DNA of 64,000 nucleotides from Astragalus membranaceus (Eukaryota > Streptophyta > Magnoliopsida > Fabales > Fabaceae): the NCBI GenBank assembly GCA_039519185.1, contig CM076849.1, forward strand, positions 372,001 through 436,000, in the 5' to 3' direction. How positions within the stretch are numbered: position 1 is the first letter of the stretch; each line of letters begins with the position of its first letter. Below the pieces are notes generated by a model. The model did no database searches, was not told where the DNA came from, and saw only the letters and a list, made by a program, of their open reading frames with translations. The translations under genes were made by a program, and so were the position numbers. Below, piece by piece: positions 1 through 11,656 of the stretch.

Positions 1-1514
1 TTTCAGTTATTTTTATTTTATTTTATTTTATTTTGTTTTGTTCTTAGGAATAAGCTCAGACTGCAAGCTCTCTCAGGGAATTCACTCTTACTCTCTCTCT
101 CATTTATTTCTCTTAGTTTCTATTTGATATTTTGCATTGAGGACCATGCTTTAGGCTAGTGTGGGGGAGGAGAGTTTAACTTTGTCAATTAATCTCTATT
201 AATGCATATACCCACTACATGTGTTGATAGCATTTTTTCTGGCTAGTTTTGGATATAAAACTGAAAAAAAAAAGAATAGAGATTTTGCCTTTAGGGGATC
301 TCATAATCAATTTACTTGACAGACTTGTGCTTAATTGTAACTGTGAGGATGTCCTTAGGAAGCTGATAATTAGCATTTGTCCCTGTTGAGTACTTCTTGT
401 GAACTAGCTTCTATAGGTGAGATCTGAGCCTTCATAAGGGGATTGCTATTCAATCATAAATTTACCCCCTTTCTTTCTATGAGTGTGTTTCACAATTTGC
501 TACATTCTAGAATTTGTCTTTTGACCATTTCAAGGCGAAAATTGATTTGCATCATGTAAAAAGATTTGGGGAATTCAGGTATTTTTCTGGCCTCAGAGTT
601 GTTTGTTTATATTTTTTCTTTGGTACCTAGATCTAATTTTTTCTTTTTTTTATGGTAACCATTTGAAATTAAATGTGGAGCAACTATTGAAAATTACAAT
701 TTCGTCCTATATTTTTAGTTGTCTATATTGTTAGGACTGAAACTTTGTCCTATTCTTTAGTTATCTATCTTGTCAGGATAAAAAAAAAGAGTGAATCATG
801 TACTTACCTTTTCCTCCAAAAAAAAATGAAAAAAAAATAGGAAGAAAATTTAAAAAAAAAGGGGGAAAGCAACAAGGAGGAAAATGCACATCAAAAGAAT
901 GAAAGAGCCAAAGGGCAAATCAAAAAAAAATGAAATGAAAGGGCCTACTCAAGAAAAAAAGGCAAATCAAAAAGAGTCTACTCAATAGAAAAAGAGTGAA
1001 GAAGGAAATGGAATTAATTTGGAGTTTGGGCAAAAATTGTAAAATAGATAGGAGCTCCATATTTGATTTCAAATGTTACTATTCATTTCTTGTTTTTATC
1101 CCTTTGATTATCCCTTCTTTCTTATTTTCTGCCCTACATGAATTCACCCTGGCCCCATTACAACCCTTAACACCCAATCTTTTGCATGCATGTGAACTAT
1201 TTAGTGGAGATTTGGTCAAATTACAAGCTTATGGTAATGTGCATTCTGTGGAAACTTGAGTGTATATTTCCCTAGTCCCTACACACTTAGAGAGATTGTG
1301 AGCGAGTGTCTTTGTTCACAAAAATGTGTTCTTCAGGGACATGAGCCTCTAATTGGGCAACCTTTTGACACTTCATTTGTGCTATACTGTCTATTGTCTG
1401 TCATTGTACTTTTGATTTTGGATCCCTCATTTGGCTGTCTCTGTCACTTTTTTGAAAAATTTATTGAGCCACGAAATTTGCTTGAGGACAAGCAAAAGTT
1501 AAGTGTGGGGGAGT
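1..1514 (+). other. Non-coding 3' internal region of the Athila-like element
   Basis: AT-rich, with many A runs (780-990) and no convincing protein. The polypurine tract is about 1501-1513. A second, degenerate copy of the same polypurine-tract phrase (gaggaccatgctttaggc, then agtgtgggggaggagag) lies near 140-175. In Athila elements an env-like ORF can occupy the space after pol. Only short open frames (87 and 112 codons) are present here and neither resembles a known protein. Confidence 0.6.
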
Positions 1515-2791
1515 TGATAAACTCCAATTTAGTGCATTTTTATAGATATCTTTGGGCCATTTTTTGGAGCAATTATTATTATCTAACTAAATAAGTGACT
1601 CAAATGGCTATTTATTTTGTAGGAAAGAACATAAATAAAGAAGCTGTTTCAATGAGTTGTTTGAAGCAAAATGGGGGTGTCGTTAGCAAAAGAATGTTGC
1701 ATAGGCCTAGTCCATTTTAAATAAAGAATAAAAGCCCATGATTATTGAATTGAAGCAAATCAACACTACCTAGCTTGGAGAAAAAGAAAGAAACTTAAGC
1801 TTGGCAATTAATAATAAAAGAGGAGCCGCACAGAGGAGGAGACAAGAATTGAATTCAAAGGATAAAAATCAAGAGGGTTGTACATACGGAGGAACAGTAG
1901 CCGCGTGACAACACAAGAAAACAACGTGAACAGCAGCAACGCATAGGAGAGAGGGAAGAATTGGGTACCCGTTCTTGACACCGTGAGAGAGCCCTGGAGC
2001 AGAAAAAGGAGACTAAATTTTCAGGATCAGAAATTTCTCTATTCCGGGTTGTTTTTATCTCTGTAATTTATGACTCCTAATTTTATTTTATTGTTCTCGA
2101 ACACTATGGATAGCTAAATCCTCTTCTAGGGTCTTAGGTGGATCTTGCATGCTTAGAGACCTTTTTATGTTCTAATATCTGGTTTGAATTCCTGTTTTTA
2201 TTTTAATTAATATTGTCCTATTGTTTTTATCACATGATTAGGATTAGCTACCCTTTGTATGTTTATAATCAATTAGTTGATCAGCGACCGTACTGCAATT
2301 AGTTGGTGGACCTATAGGATAATTGGGGCTATAATTAGGGCATGACCAAACCATAATTTAGTCTTCCAATCATTCAACCTTTTTGCTCTTTATGCTTTTC
2401 CTGAATTTAAATTCTTGCATGACCAAACGAGGGTTAATTTAGGAAAAAGAATATTAATCGCGAACGACCAAACGGATTAATAGTTTTAGTAAAGGGATTG
2501 GTAATTAAGTAAAATAAGGGAATTCAGGTAGGATTAGACATAGGGGGAATCGAAGCTTGCAAGTGAAACCGTGACCCTAGACCTCTCTCCATTTATTAAA
2601 TCTAGTATTTTAATTATTGTTATTTATTTCTTTTTTTATTTGTTTCATTACAATTCAAATATTCGTTCGTCTAAATAATAATAAATCTTGATTAGTTTGG
2701 TACTTGTTAATTAATCCCTGTGGACACGATAATCTTTTATACTACTTCTGCGAGAGAGTACACTTGCTCTAAGTGTGTTTTTAACGCAACA
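1515..2791 (+). repeat. 3' LTR of Athila-like element
   Basis: Starts with TGATAAACTCC directly after the purine tract and ends in AACGCAACA, followed by the interrupted reverse transcriptase of the host element. The end (aatccctgtggacacgataa, then tatacta...) resembles the U5 ends of the other two Athila-like LTR families in this window. Length is about 1277 bp. The 5' LTR is outside the window, so the age cannot be estimated. Confidence 0.7.
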
Positions 2792-5700
2792 ATAGGCACA
2801 TATGGAATGTTTCTCCAAACACAGAGAAATCATCCATGAAAACTTCCATGGATCTTTCAATGTAATCAGAGAAAATTGCCATCATACACCTTTGAAAAGT
2901 GGCAGGTGCATTACACAGGCCAAATGGCTTCCTTTTAAAAGCAAAGGTGCCATATGGACAAGTGAATGTAGTTTTCTGCTGATCTTCAGGCAGTATTGCA
3001 ATCTGGTTATAACCTGAATAACCATCAAGAAAGCAATAAAATTCTTTACCTGCTAGCCTGTCCAGCATCTGGTCAATGAAAGGCAATGGGAAATGGTCAT
3101 TTCTTGTGGCTTTGTTCAACCTCCTGTAATCCATGCATATTCTCCAGCCTGTTATTTTTCTGGTTGGAAGCAGCTCATTCATTTCATTAGCAATTACTGT
3201 TACCCCTCCCTTCTTTGGCACACACTGCACAGGACTAACCCATGCACTGTCAGATATGGGGTACACAATACCTGCATCCAGCCACTTAATGATTTCCTTC
3301 TTCACCACCTCTTTCATAATTGGGTTCAGCCTCCTCTGCCCTTCAATACAATTTTTAGAATCTTCCTCTAACACTATTCTGTGCATACAAATGGTTGGGC
3401 TGATACCTTTGATATCTGACATCTGCCATCCAATAGCTTTTTTATGCTGCTGCAGCGTTTGAATCAGATCCTGCTCCTGCTGTTCAGGAAGGTCAGAAGC
3501 AATCATAACAGGCAAAGTACTATTGTCCCCCTGATACGCATATTTGAGGTGTGAAGGCAACTCCTTAAGTTCCAGAGTTGGTGGTTGTTCAGTGGAGGGG
3601 AGATCCTTTCTCATGTCAGAATTCTCCTGCTCCAAAGATTCATATTTCTTAGCCCAAATTTCTTTAACTGTCTGTTCCTCCTCTTCTGCAGCTTCTGTAT
3701 CAGACCCTGTATCTTCAGTGGTGTCCAGTAGTTGTCTCAGATGATCTGTGCTTTTCTGGAAGTGATCCTGAACTACTTGGTCAATAGCAGATACAAATGA
3801 GCATTCTTCAATGTTGGGACCTGGAAATTTCATAGCATTGAGGATGTTGAACTTGACTTCTTGGTCATTGACCCTCATGATCAATTCTCCTCTCTGCACA
3901 TCTATTAAAGTTCTTCCAGTAGCCAAGAATGGCCTTCCCATTATGATGGGTACTTCTTTATCTGCATCAAAGTCCAAAATTAAAAAATCAACAGGAAATA
4001 CAAATTTGTCTACCTTTATTAGAACATCTTCCAAAATTCCTTCTGGATAAGTAAGAGTTCTATCAGCTAGCTGCAGTGTAAGTGAGGTAGGTCTGGCAGT
4101 CCCCACTCCTAGCTGTGTGTATATGGACTTGGGCATAAGATTTATGCTGGCTCCCAAATCACATAGAGCACGGCCAGAGTAAAAATTTCCAATTGAGCAT
4201 GGTATAGTAAAACTGCCAGGATCCTTTGATTTGGGTGGGAGCTTGTTCTGCATCAACATGCTGCACTCCCCAGTCATTGCTACTGTTTCAAATTCCCCAA
4301 GTCTCCTCCTTTTAGTAAGCACATCCTTCATAAACTTTGCATAGTTGGGCATTTGTTGGAGAGCCTCCACCAAAGGGACATTAATGTGCAACTGTTTAAG
4401 GACTTCTAGAAATTTGTTAAATTGGTTGTCTTCATGAGCCTTTTGAAGTCTTTGAGGGTATGGAGGATCAGGATATGTTGGGATAATTTTGGGTGGTGGT
4501 GGTATCTATTCAGCAACAGGCGCTGCAGCGTTAGGTTTAGGCGCTGTAGCGTCTGTTGTAGGTTCTTTTTGTTTTTCAAAATTTTTGTTTTTTCATCATC
4601 TGAAACAGTTGATGGTCCTATCAAATCTTTCCCACTTCTTAAAGATATAGCTTTTACATGCTCCTTTCCCGTAGTATTTGAAGTTGAGGCTTCTGTAGTG
4701 GATGGTAATGATACACTAATTCTTTGGGAAATGACATTAGCCATTTGCCCCATCTGAACTTCTAGATTCTTAATGGAAGCTTCATGAGTTTTCAGAGTTG
4801 TCTTGCAATCACTCATAAAGCTTTTCATCAATCCTTCCAATGAATTATCTATGACAGGGGCATTCTGCCTTTGGTAGTTCTGAGCAGGGAATCCTGGTGG
4901 ATTTGTTGGAGCACTATAATTAGGTGCTGTTGCATTGTTGGCTCCCCATCTGAAATTGGGGTGATTCTTCCAACCAGGATTATATGTATTTGAATAAGGA
5001 TTATTATTTTTGTTGAAACCCACAAAGTTCACAGAGACAGGATTACCAGGACATTCTTCATACAAATGCTCTCCTCCACAATATACACATCTTACTGACC
5101 CTGGAGAGGCTTGCTCAATAACACCTAATGTTGGTTCACGTGCCGCTGCAGCGGTAACCGCTACAGCGTTTGATGTGCTTATAGATTTTATCATGTTAGT
5201 GAGAGAGGCAACCTGTGCAGATAGAGCATAAACTTCACTTATTTCATGCACCCCAGCTACCTTCTTCTGTTGAGCTAACCTTTCTGTGGGCCATTAATAA
5301 CTATTTGTGGCAATATCATCAATCAATTCACATGCCTCATTGTAGGAGGTTTTCAACAACACACCCCCTGAAGAAGTATCTAACATTTGTCTGGTTGTTG
5401 GGTCTAGTCCATTGTAGAAGGTCTCCATTTGGATAATCACAGGTATACCATGATGAGGGCACTTTCTTAACAGCTCCTTCCATCTCTCCCATGCTTCAAA
5501 CAGTGTTTCAGCATCTTTCTGTCTGAATGCAGTAACCTCATTCCTCATTCTTGCATTCTTACTTGGAGGAAAATATTTTGCTAAGAATTTCTCAGCCATT
5601 TCATTCCAAGTATGGATAGAGTTAGGCTCTAGAGAAGTTAACCAGGCCTTTGCTCTATCTTTCAAGGAATAAGGAAAAAGTTTTAATCTGAATGGATCAT

Positions 5701-6217
5701 CACTTACCCCTGGAATGATGAAGTTACTGCAGACTTCCAAAAATTGCTTCAAATGTAAATATGGGTCCTCTTGAGGAGCACCACCAAACTGTCCCACTGT
5801 TTGCAACATTTGGAACATCATAGGTTTGAATTCAAACTGAGCTGTATGGAGAGTAGGTCTTGCTATGCTTGTCTCCATTGTTTGTGGATCAAAAACAGCA
5901 TAGTCCATCATTGGTCTATCTCTATCATTTACCATTTGAGCAGGTCCTTCATTTATGAATTGATGTCTGTACCAGTCCTCTTGGTCATGTAAGGTGGGAG
6001 TGGGTGGCTGATGATCTCTACCTCTACCCCTTCCACCTGGTTCAGTCCCTCCTCTACCAGAATTAGATCTTCCATGTGGAGTGGTAGCTCTACCAGAAGT
6101 GGTCCTCTGACTATGTTCTGACATGGTGGGTCTGAGTCTTTGAAGATGTCTTAGTTTCTTGAACCTTCTCTCTGGTTCTGAGTATGGTTCAAATTCTGGT
6201 GGTTGAGACCTGGGCAT
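2792..6217 (-). pseudogene. gag-protease-reverse transcriptase of minus-strand Athila-like element (broken)
   Basis: The gag frame starts at 6217 and contains a retrotransposon gag domain (residues about 80-260, LKQFLEVCSNF to GLDPTTRQMLD). A stop codon at 5294-5296 interrupts it, and the same frame resumes at once (residues from 5251) with a zinc knuckle (CVYCGGEHLYEEC). A frameshift around 4500-4560 separates gag from pol. The pol frame (4391 down to 2792) has a retroviral aspartic protease (ALCDLGASINLMP) and a reverse transcriptase (FMDD in place of the usual Y/FxDD box) that is cut off in mid-domain by the insertion at 2791/2792. At least one nonsense and one frameshift lesion make it non-functional. 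Domain order is normal for Ty3/gypsy. Confidence 0.85.
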
Positions 6218-6317
6218 ACGCTGTAGCGCTTACTGCTGCATCAACAAGAAACAACACACCAGTGTAAAATAGGCACTAAGTTTACTAAAAACTTAAACAA
6301 TGAAAATTAAATGCAAT

Positions 6318-6334
6318 CCCCGGCAACGGCGCCA
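6318..6334 (-). other. Primer-binding site, tRNA-Asp type
   Basis: On the minus strand this reads TGGCGCCGTTGCCGGGG, complementary to the 3' end of plant tRNA-Asp(GUC). It lies 6 bp from the LTR end. The same site occurs in the right-hand Athila-like element at 61917-61933. Confidence 0.85.
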
Positions 6335-6340
6335 AAAACT

Positions 6341-7805
6341 TGTTGTGCGAAAAGGTGATGTGCAAGTATACACAATCGCAACAAGTAATATAATGATAAG
6401 TAAAGTTCGTTCCCACAGGGATTGGAATTAATCTAAGAAGTTTAAGTGATTAGAAGCTTAGTGAAAAGAGTTGAGTGACAAATAAAAGTAAGGTGTTGTA
6501 AACATGATAAGTTGTGATAAAACAGTATTAATTTGAAGTATTTAAAGGTGAGTTGGATAGCTCAGTAGTTGTGTAAATTCCCAAGAGTAATGTTCAAATA
6601 ATATTAGACGCTGTAGCGTTAAGCGCTATAGCGCTTCAGAATCCGTAGACACTGTAGTGCCTTGGTGGCGTGCCTTTCAGTCACTATCGTTAGGGTTATG
6701 TTACAAGACTCCTATGTCTAGGCTCTAAATAAGTTTTACCCCTGTATATTAAGCTCTTACAATATTTGCCTTAGGAACTATTACTCCCCTATGTCTAGAG
6801 TTAAGTAGTGCTTCCTTTAAATGTCTTTAAAGGGTTTTCATTCATATCATTCCTTAGTTCACTTTGTGAACCATGTCTGTACCCACAAAGTTACCTTGTT
6901 TTAGTTGATCATTCCCAAACCAAGATTGAAAGCATTATGACACAAGGAATAAAACACAAACATCATAATATTATACAAAAGTTACTCAAGGTTCATTACA
7001 CACCAAGAACAATCCAACTACAACAAAGTTAGCTCATCACAAGTTCCATCAACATAATACAACTAGAGAGTGTGTATTACCGTATAAAGACAAGAGAAGA
7101 GTGGTTGCAAAAGATACACTCCAATGATCTCAAGTAGCATACGAAGGATGAAGTTGAGGCGTGAGCAAAACCTTGAATGAAGACTAGAAAACTATCCTAA
7201 AAATAAAAGCTTAAAAGTGAAATAACAATGGAGAAAAGCTACTATGTCACAAGTGGTTCTTCTTCCAAGTTACTACTCACTATCTACGTATGTTGTTTTT
7301 TAACATGAGGCATTCTATTCTAATCTAAACTAACTAAGTCATAATAAAATAATAATATTAAATCATGATCATAAAACTTAGATATTATCCTTAAGTTACT
7401 TTACAAAAAATGCTAATGATGGAGTTCACCAACTATCACATGGGTTCCATTTAGGAGGCGCCAAGTGTAATTTAGCATCCACTTGGAAGTCAAAATATCC
7501 AGCTGAGAAGAAGAGATAAGGGTGATGACTCATCATATCCTCAAGTGGTCACACAAATATCTCAATGGTCAGCCGCCATATAACGCTGTAGCGTCTCCTT
7601 GATAGCATACCGCTACAGCGCTAAAGCAAAACATCAAACATATTCACAAAGGCATTGACTATGCCCAAGGTTTAGGGAATTGAATTATAACCTGTATTTA
7701 CTCCAATATTCATATATTCACATATTTAAGTACTAGAATTACTTGAGAAGTGAGCTTGACTTAAGTATTAAGAGCATAAATAACCTATATAAAATAGAGT
7801 TATCA
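6341..7805 (-). repeat. 5' LTR of minus-strand Athila-like element
   Basis: On the plus strand it begins tgttgtgcgaaaag and ends agagttatca, so on the element strand it runs from TGATAACTC to CGCACAACA. It aligns along its whole length with the solo LTR at 56919-58403 in opposite orientation: both share the stretch at 6400 versus 58330, the aacaatccaactacaac region, and the CGCTGTAGCG motifs. Length is 1465 bp against 1485 bp. Confidence 0.85.
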
Positions 7806-8810
7806 GTGCCCGTGCACTATGTCATTTTCTCACGGACTCGTGCACTCGCATGCTCATGCATCCTTTAATTTTCTTATGTGCTCATGCACTAGTTATTTGT
7901 CTTGTGCGCCATGTTGGCTGCCTTCGAAGCAGGATTTGGCGCCCTCCTGGGCGCCTGGATGCCGTCTTGCGCTAGGCTGAATGCTAGCTTGTGAGCAGGG
8001 GTTTGGCGCCCTCTTGGGAGCCTCGGGTGCTGGCTTGCCTTCACGGACGCTTGGATTGACGCCTTCCTGGGCGCTGGGTGCTGGGTTGCACAGGCCTTGT
8101 TATGGTGCCATCAGCTTGCTTCCCTTCCTGGGTGTGGAGACGTACGAATTGGATTTCGAGTTTGACATGATAATTGTACCTCTGCTTCTTAGCTTTCCAA
8201 CGCATGCTTACACGCCTCCGTCGGATAAACACAGATGAGGTTATGGCCTGTAGACTAGGCGTCATCCTTGTAGGTGGGTATCTCTGGTGTCTGTGACCTC
8301 ATGGTCTCGTCATTTGCTTGACTTTCGTGCCTTTCTTAGCGCTTGCTACCCTAGACATCGTGGTCTCATACCTTGGATCCCCGCCGGGTGGGTGCCGTGA
8401 TCTTTGCTGCTTTGCTTTAGGAAGATGAGCGCGCCATGACATCCTTGACTCCCATACTTGGAGAGATGATCTTGGCTTTAGGTTAATGTTGAGGTTGCCC
8501 CCTACGATCCAGGCCGTCCCTCCCTGCATGGTATGTTAGGTCTCAGACTTGTCTCGCTCCACTCCTGACTATGGAGTTGGACCTTTTTTCATTCTTGATA
8601 TTTTGCTTTTGTGCTCAAACAACAAATTCATAACTAGGCCTAGCCTTAGGCTCGAGTCCTGATGCTCTGCTCCTTATTCGGAGTTGCAAGTTTCATCCTC
8701 TTCTTCATTCACGTATTGGGCGAGCTTCCCCTCGTGGATCAGCTCTTCAATGTCATCCTTGAGGGTGCTGCATTAGCTGGTATTGTGTCCATAAAAAGTC
8801 AGATCAGCCT
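7806..8810 (-). other. Non-coding 3' part of Tat-like remnant, copy 1
   Basis: No intact gene. It contains GGCGCC-bearing units (7930-8100) and one copy (about 8130-8240) of the roughly 125-bp unit that is tandemly repeated in copy 2 (56805-59020). The part near 8270-8700 corresponds to 56340-56770 of copy 2. Confidence 0.55.
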
Positions 8811-9125
8811 TCATGCTGCCAACCTCGGCCTCCTCTTGGTAGGCCATGTTGTCTTTTCGACTTGAGAGGCAGTGAAACGATCTGTGAACATTCTCGCCAA
8901 CTGACCCCATGAGGATATGGAGTTCGGCCTTAGCTCTTGAAACCACTCTAGTGCAGCATTTTCGAGAGTGAGGGGGAAGATTTTACAGTGAACATGCTCT
9001 CTGGCGCCTCGATAGCGCATCATCAGGGAGAAGTGTGCCAGATGGCGGTCTGGGTCTCCGGTTCCGTCATACATCTTGAGAGTTGGCAGCTTCTCCAAGG
9101 CCCTTGGGATTCGGCATCCATTCAC
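8811..9125 (-). pseudogene. Tat-like gag core fragment, copy 1
   Basis: A 104-codon frame resembling the retrotransposon gag core: KMYDGTGDPDRHLAHFS, then FPLTLENAALEWFQ and a TDRF motif. It is a fragment. The N-terminal gag part is 1 kb upstream beyond the GGCGCC array, and the usual zinc knuckle and pol do not follow. Copy 2 encodes nearly the same peptide at 55924-56244. Confidence 0.75.
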
Positions 9126-9279
9126 CCTTCGAGTGAAAGGTCCTTCGTCCGAAAACCTTCTTGAGTTTCGGGGGGAGGTGTCTTCTTAGTCAAACTCTTG
9201 ATGCCTACGTCGGTCGGGGGATCTCCTCGATGGCGATACCCAGTGGTGTCTTCGGTGTCACCGTTGTTGGAGGAAGGGT

Positions 9280-9950
9280 TAGCCTGCCAGGCGCCCTCAT
9301 GGGCGCTGTCTGATGCTGCCCTGGTGCCCTACCTGGCGCCCTCATGGGCGCTGCCTGATGTTGTCATGGCGCCCTGCCAGACGCCCTCCTGGGTGCCAGG
9401 CGCCCTCCTGGGCACTGTCTGATGCTGCCCTGGTGCCCTACCCGGCGCCCTAATGGGCGCTGCCTGATGTTGTCATGGCGCCCTGCCAGGCGCCCTCATG
9501 GGCACTATCTGATGCTGCCCTGGCGCCCTCATGGGCGCTGCCTGATGTTGTCATGCTGCCCTGCCAGGCGCCCTCCTGGGTGCCAGGCGCCTCATGGGCG
9601 CTGTCTGATGCTGCCCTGGTGCCCTACCTGGCGCCCTAATGGGCGCTGCCTGATGTTGTCATGGCACCCTGCCAGGCGCCCTCCTGGGTGCCAGGCGCCC
9701 TCATGGGCGCTGTCTGATGCTGCCCTGCCTGGCGCCCTCATGAGCGCTGGCTGCTTCCTTGCCAGGCGCCCTCATGGGCGCTGGTTGCTTCCTTGCCAGG
9801 CGCCCTCTTGGGCGCTGGCTGCTCTTCATTGGCGCCCTGCCAGACGCGCTCATGGGCGCTGGCTGCTCTTCATTGGCGCCCTGCCAGGTGCCCTCATGGG
9901 CGCTGGCTTTTCTTCATTGGCGCTCTGCCAGGCGCCCTCATGGGCGTTGG
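9280..9950 (-). repeat. GGCGCC dyad minisatellite within gag of Tat-like copy 1
   Basis: About 19 GGCGCC hexamers, typically arranged as GGCGCCCTCATGGGCGC separated by tgctgccctg or tgttgtcatg spacers of 15-45 bp. The strand opposite to gag stays open for 218 codons (9422-10078) with repeated PARRPHGRW-like units. This is low-complexity translation of the repeat, not a protein gene. The array lies between the gag N-terminus and the gag core, exactly as in copy 2. Confidence 0.8.
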
Positions 9951-10045
9951 GATGGGCATGTCTTAGCACTCTGCTAGTCTTCCTGATGCAGCATAGCTTG
10001 AGTGCGATTGGCCAGGAGATCCAAAAGCTGACTCACATTCGAAGG

Positions 10046-10163
10046 CTAGGCAGGCTGACTGGTACCCTCGTCACGTAGGGTTACGACGTTGCCCTCAGGA
10101 ATACCCTCTGGTCGGGGTGCGGGTATGGCAATGCTCTGAACCCGGGGTCTGCCTCTGGGAGCC
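10046..10163 (-). pseudogene. Tat-like gag N-terminal fragment, copy 1
   Basis: The frame MAPRGRPRVQSIAIPAP continues through EGIPEGNVVTL and stops soon after. It matches the start of copy 2 (54870-54990) closely. The ATG at 10163 is preferred because it lies just inside the probable LTR and primer-binding site and is the usual place for a gag start. No function is expected. Confidence 0.6.
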
Positions 10164-10233
10164 ATGGAGCAGCAAGAGAAAAGTTCGATTAGTGATGATG
10201 TGAAAGATAGAAATCTCCCACTGTGGTCGCCAA

Positions 10234-10603
10234 TGTTCTGTACCGTGCAGCTTTTTGGTAGACTGCTGTTGGTAGGTCCATTGTTGTCGTGGCAGTAGGT
10301 CAGTGAGCGCCCGGGGGGTACCTGCAAGCCACTCCGACGATCAAGTCAGTATATCTAATATATGAGTGAAGGTACTAAGGATTAGAGATTGAACCTTTCT
10401 TAGGCTAAAGTTTGCATGTATTTATAGGAAATTGGGCCCTCTCGTGGATCGTTGGATGGGTAGAGTCGATCTTGACCGTCCAAGCATGTTGGGCTCGCAT
10501 GAGGTGGATATGGGCTGAATCGGTTGGACTGATCCATATTACTTGCTAAGCGCACCTCCTGGTTTTGCTAATGGGACCTCTTGGTCCACTCCAGAATAGT
10601 TTT
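10234..10603 (-). repeat. Probable LTR of Tat-like element, copy 1
   Basis: On the minus strand this ends in GTACAGAACA, followed by TTGGCGACCACAGTGGGA, which resembles the tRNA-Arg-type primer-binding site of Tat/Ogre elements. A TATA-like tataaata lies near 10420. The outer end is uncertain. It is set where actattctgga appears, because copy 2 shows the same string right after a purine tract (gcttggggggca) at 59178-59200. Confidence 0.5.
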
Positions 10604-10928
10604 CTTTTGGATCCAAACTCGTTAGGTTATGCTACGATGGAGAACTCAGGAGGCGAGGCAAGGGTTTTGTCGCAATTGCAGAGAAAAGAGAAGGGTTTTG
10701 TTGGGGCAAAGTTTCTGAGAGGCATCCCAAATAGGCATGGCAGTAAAACCCGGACCCGTGGATACCCGCCCGAACCGGCCCTGATTTTGTCGGGGAAAAC
10801 CCAGTTTAAACGGGTTCGGGTTCGGGGATGGGTTTTCCCCGCTTTGCTGAGTCGGGGACAGGGACGGGGAATGTGATACCCACCCCGAACCCGAATCCGC
10901 CCCGCTAGAAGTTAAATTACTTAAATAC

Positions 10929-10930
<2 letters not shown>

Positions 10931-10992
<62 letters not shown>
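10931..10992. repeat. (AT)n microsatellite
   Basis: About 31 uninterrupted AT dinucleotides inside the left subterminal region of the hAT element. Confidence 0.98.
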
Positions 10993-10995
<3 letters not shown>

Positions 10996-11124
10996 ACTTC
11001 CAGCAATAGAAACAAGTAACAACCCTAAATCTGCGCCTCTCTCAGTCAGTCTCTCATCTTCCCTCTCCAGGCTCTCCTCTCTGTGTATCCTCTCCGCCTC
11101 TCTGATCTCTCATTTTCACTCTCT

Positions 11125-11420
11125 CTCGCGAAAACCCTTAATCACTGCGAAGAGAGAAGCCTTCTGTCTGTTCGCGAACTGAAGGCACGAAGTGAAGCTT
11201 TCTCTCTTCCTGCGAACTGAAGCCACTGCAAAGAGTGAAGCTTTGAGCTTTCTCTCTGTTCGCGAACTGAAGTTTTCTTCTTCTCTTCTTCCTGCGAACT
11301 GAAGCCTTCTGTCTTCTCTCTTCTTAATCACTGCGAACTGAAGCCACGAAGTGAAGCTTTGAGCTTTCTCTCAGTTCGCGAACTGAAGTTTTCTTATTCT
11401 CTTCTTCCTGCGACCTCTGC
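11125..11420 (+). repeat. Irregular tandem repeat in hAT 5' region
   Basis: Repeated blocks built from ttcgcgaactgaag, ctttctctc and gaagtgaagcttt, about five times with variable spacing. This is the leader region upstream of the transposase exon. No coding role is evident. Confidence 0.7.
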
Positions 11421-11656
11421 GACTGAAGGTATGGAGCTTTCTTCTGATTGTTTGATTGAAAACTGAAAGCCCTAAATTTGATTGAAAACCTAAACTGAAT
11501 TTGGGGAAAAACTGATTTGTTTGAAACTGAATTTGATTTCTAATTTCTACCCATTGTTTGATTTCCAAGAAAATCTGATTTGGAAATTCTGATTGCCATT
11601 GTCTGAATCTGTTTTGATTAATTTGCTTTGTAGGTGTTCAATGATTTGATACAAAT

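Larger units (their letters stand above)
1..2791 (+). mobile_element. Athila-like Ty3/gypsy retrotransposon, 3' end (internal 3' region plus 3' LTR)
   Basis: The right end of a plus-strand LTR retrotransposon whose 5' part lies outside the window. A polypurine tract (aagtgtgggggag) follows the phrase cttgaggacaagcaaaag, which is typical of the 3' internal end of plant Athila-like elements, and an LTR starts directly after it. The LTR end cuts the reverse transcriptase frame of an opposite-strand element, so this is the younger insertion. The expected 5-bp target duplication is atagg (2792-2796), but its partner is outside the window. No coding frame of note exists in 1-1514. Confidence 0.75.
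2792..7805 (-). mobile_element. Athila-like Ty3/gypsy retrotransposon, minus strand, 5' part
   Basis: Reads right to left: 5' LTR (6341-7805), primer-binding site (6318-6334), gag, protease, reverse transcriptase. The element is cut at 2792 inside the reverse transcriptase by the plus-strand Athila-like insertion. Its remainder and 3' LTR should lie left of the window. The LTR family is represented again by a solo LTR at 56919-58403. Palindromes of the form CGCTRYAGCG recur in its LTR and in its gag coding region. Confidence 0.85.
7806..10603 (-). mobile_element. Tat-like Ty3/gypsy remnant rich in GGCGCC dyads (copy 1)
   Basis: On the minus strand: a probable LTR (about 10603 to 10234), a primer-binding-like site (10215-10232), a gag start (MAPRGRPRVQS at 10163), a GGCGCC minisatellite, the gag core (9125-8811), then degraded non-coding sequence with more GGCGCC motifs down to 7806. 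Copy 2 at 54852-59215 shares all of these in plus orientation. Most of pol is missing. Confidence 0.7.

Noticed and set aside
9422..10078. 218-codon plus-strand frame with PARRPHGRW repeats
   Set aside because: Translation of the GGCGCC minisatellite on the strand opposite to gag. No domain and no start context.
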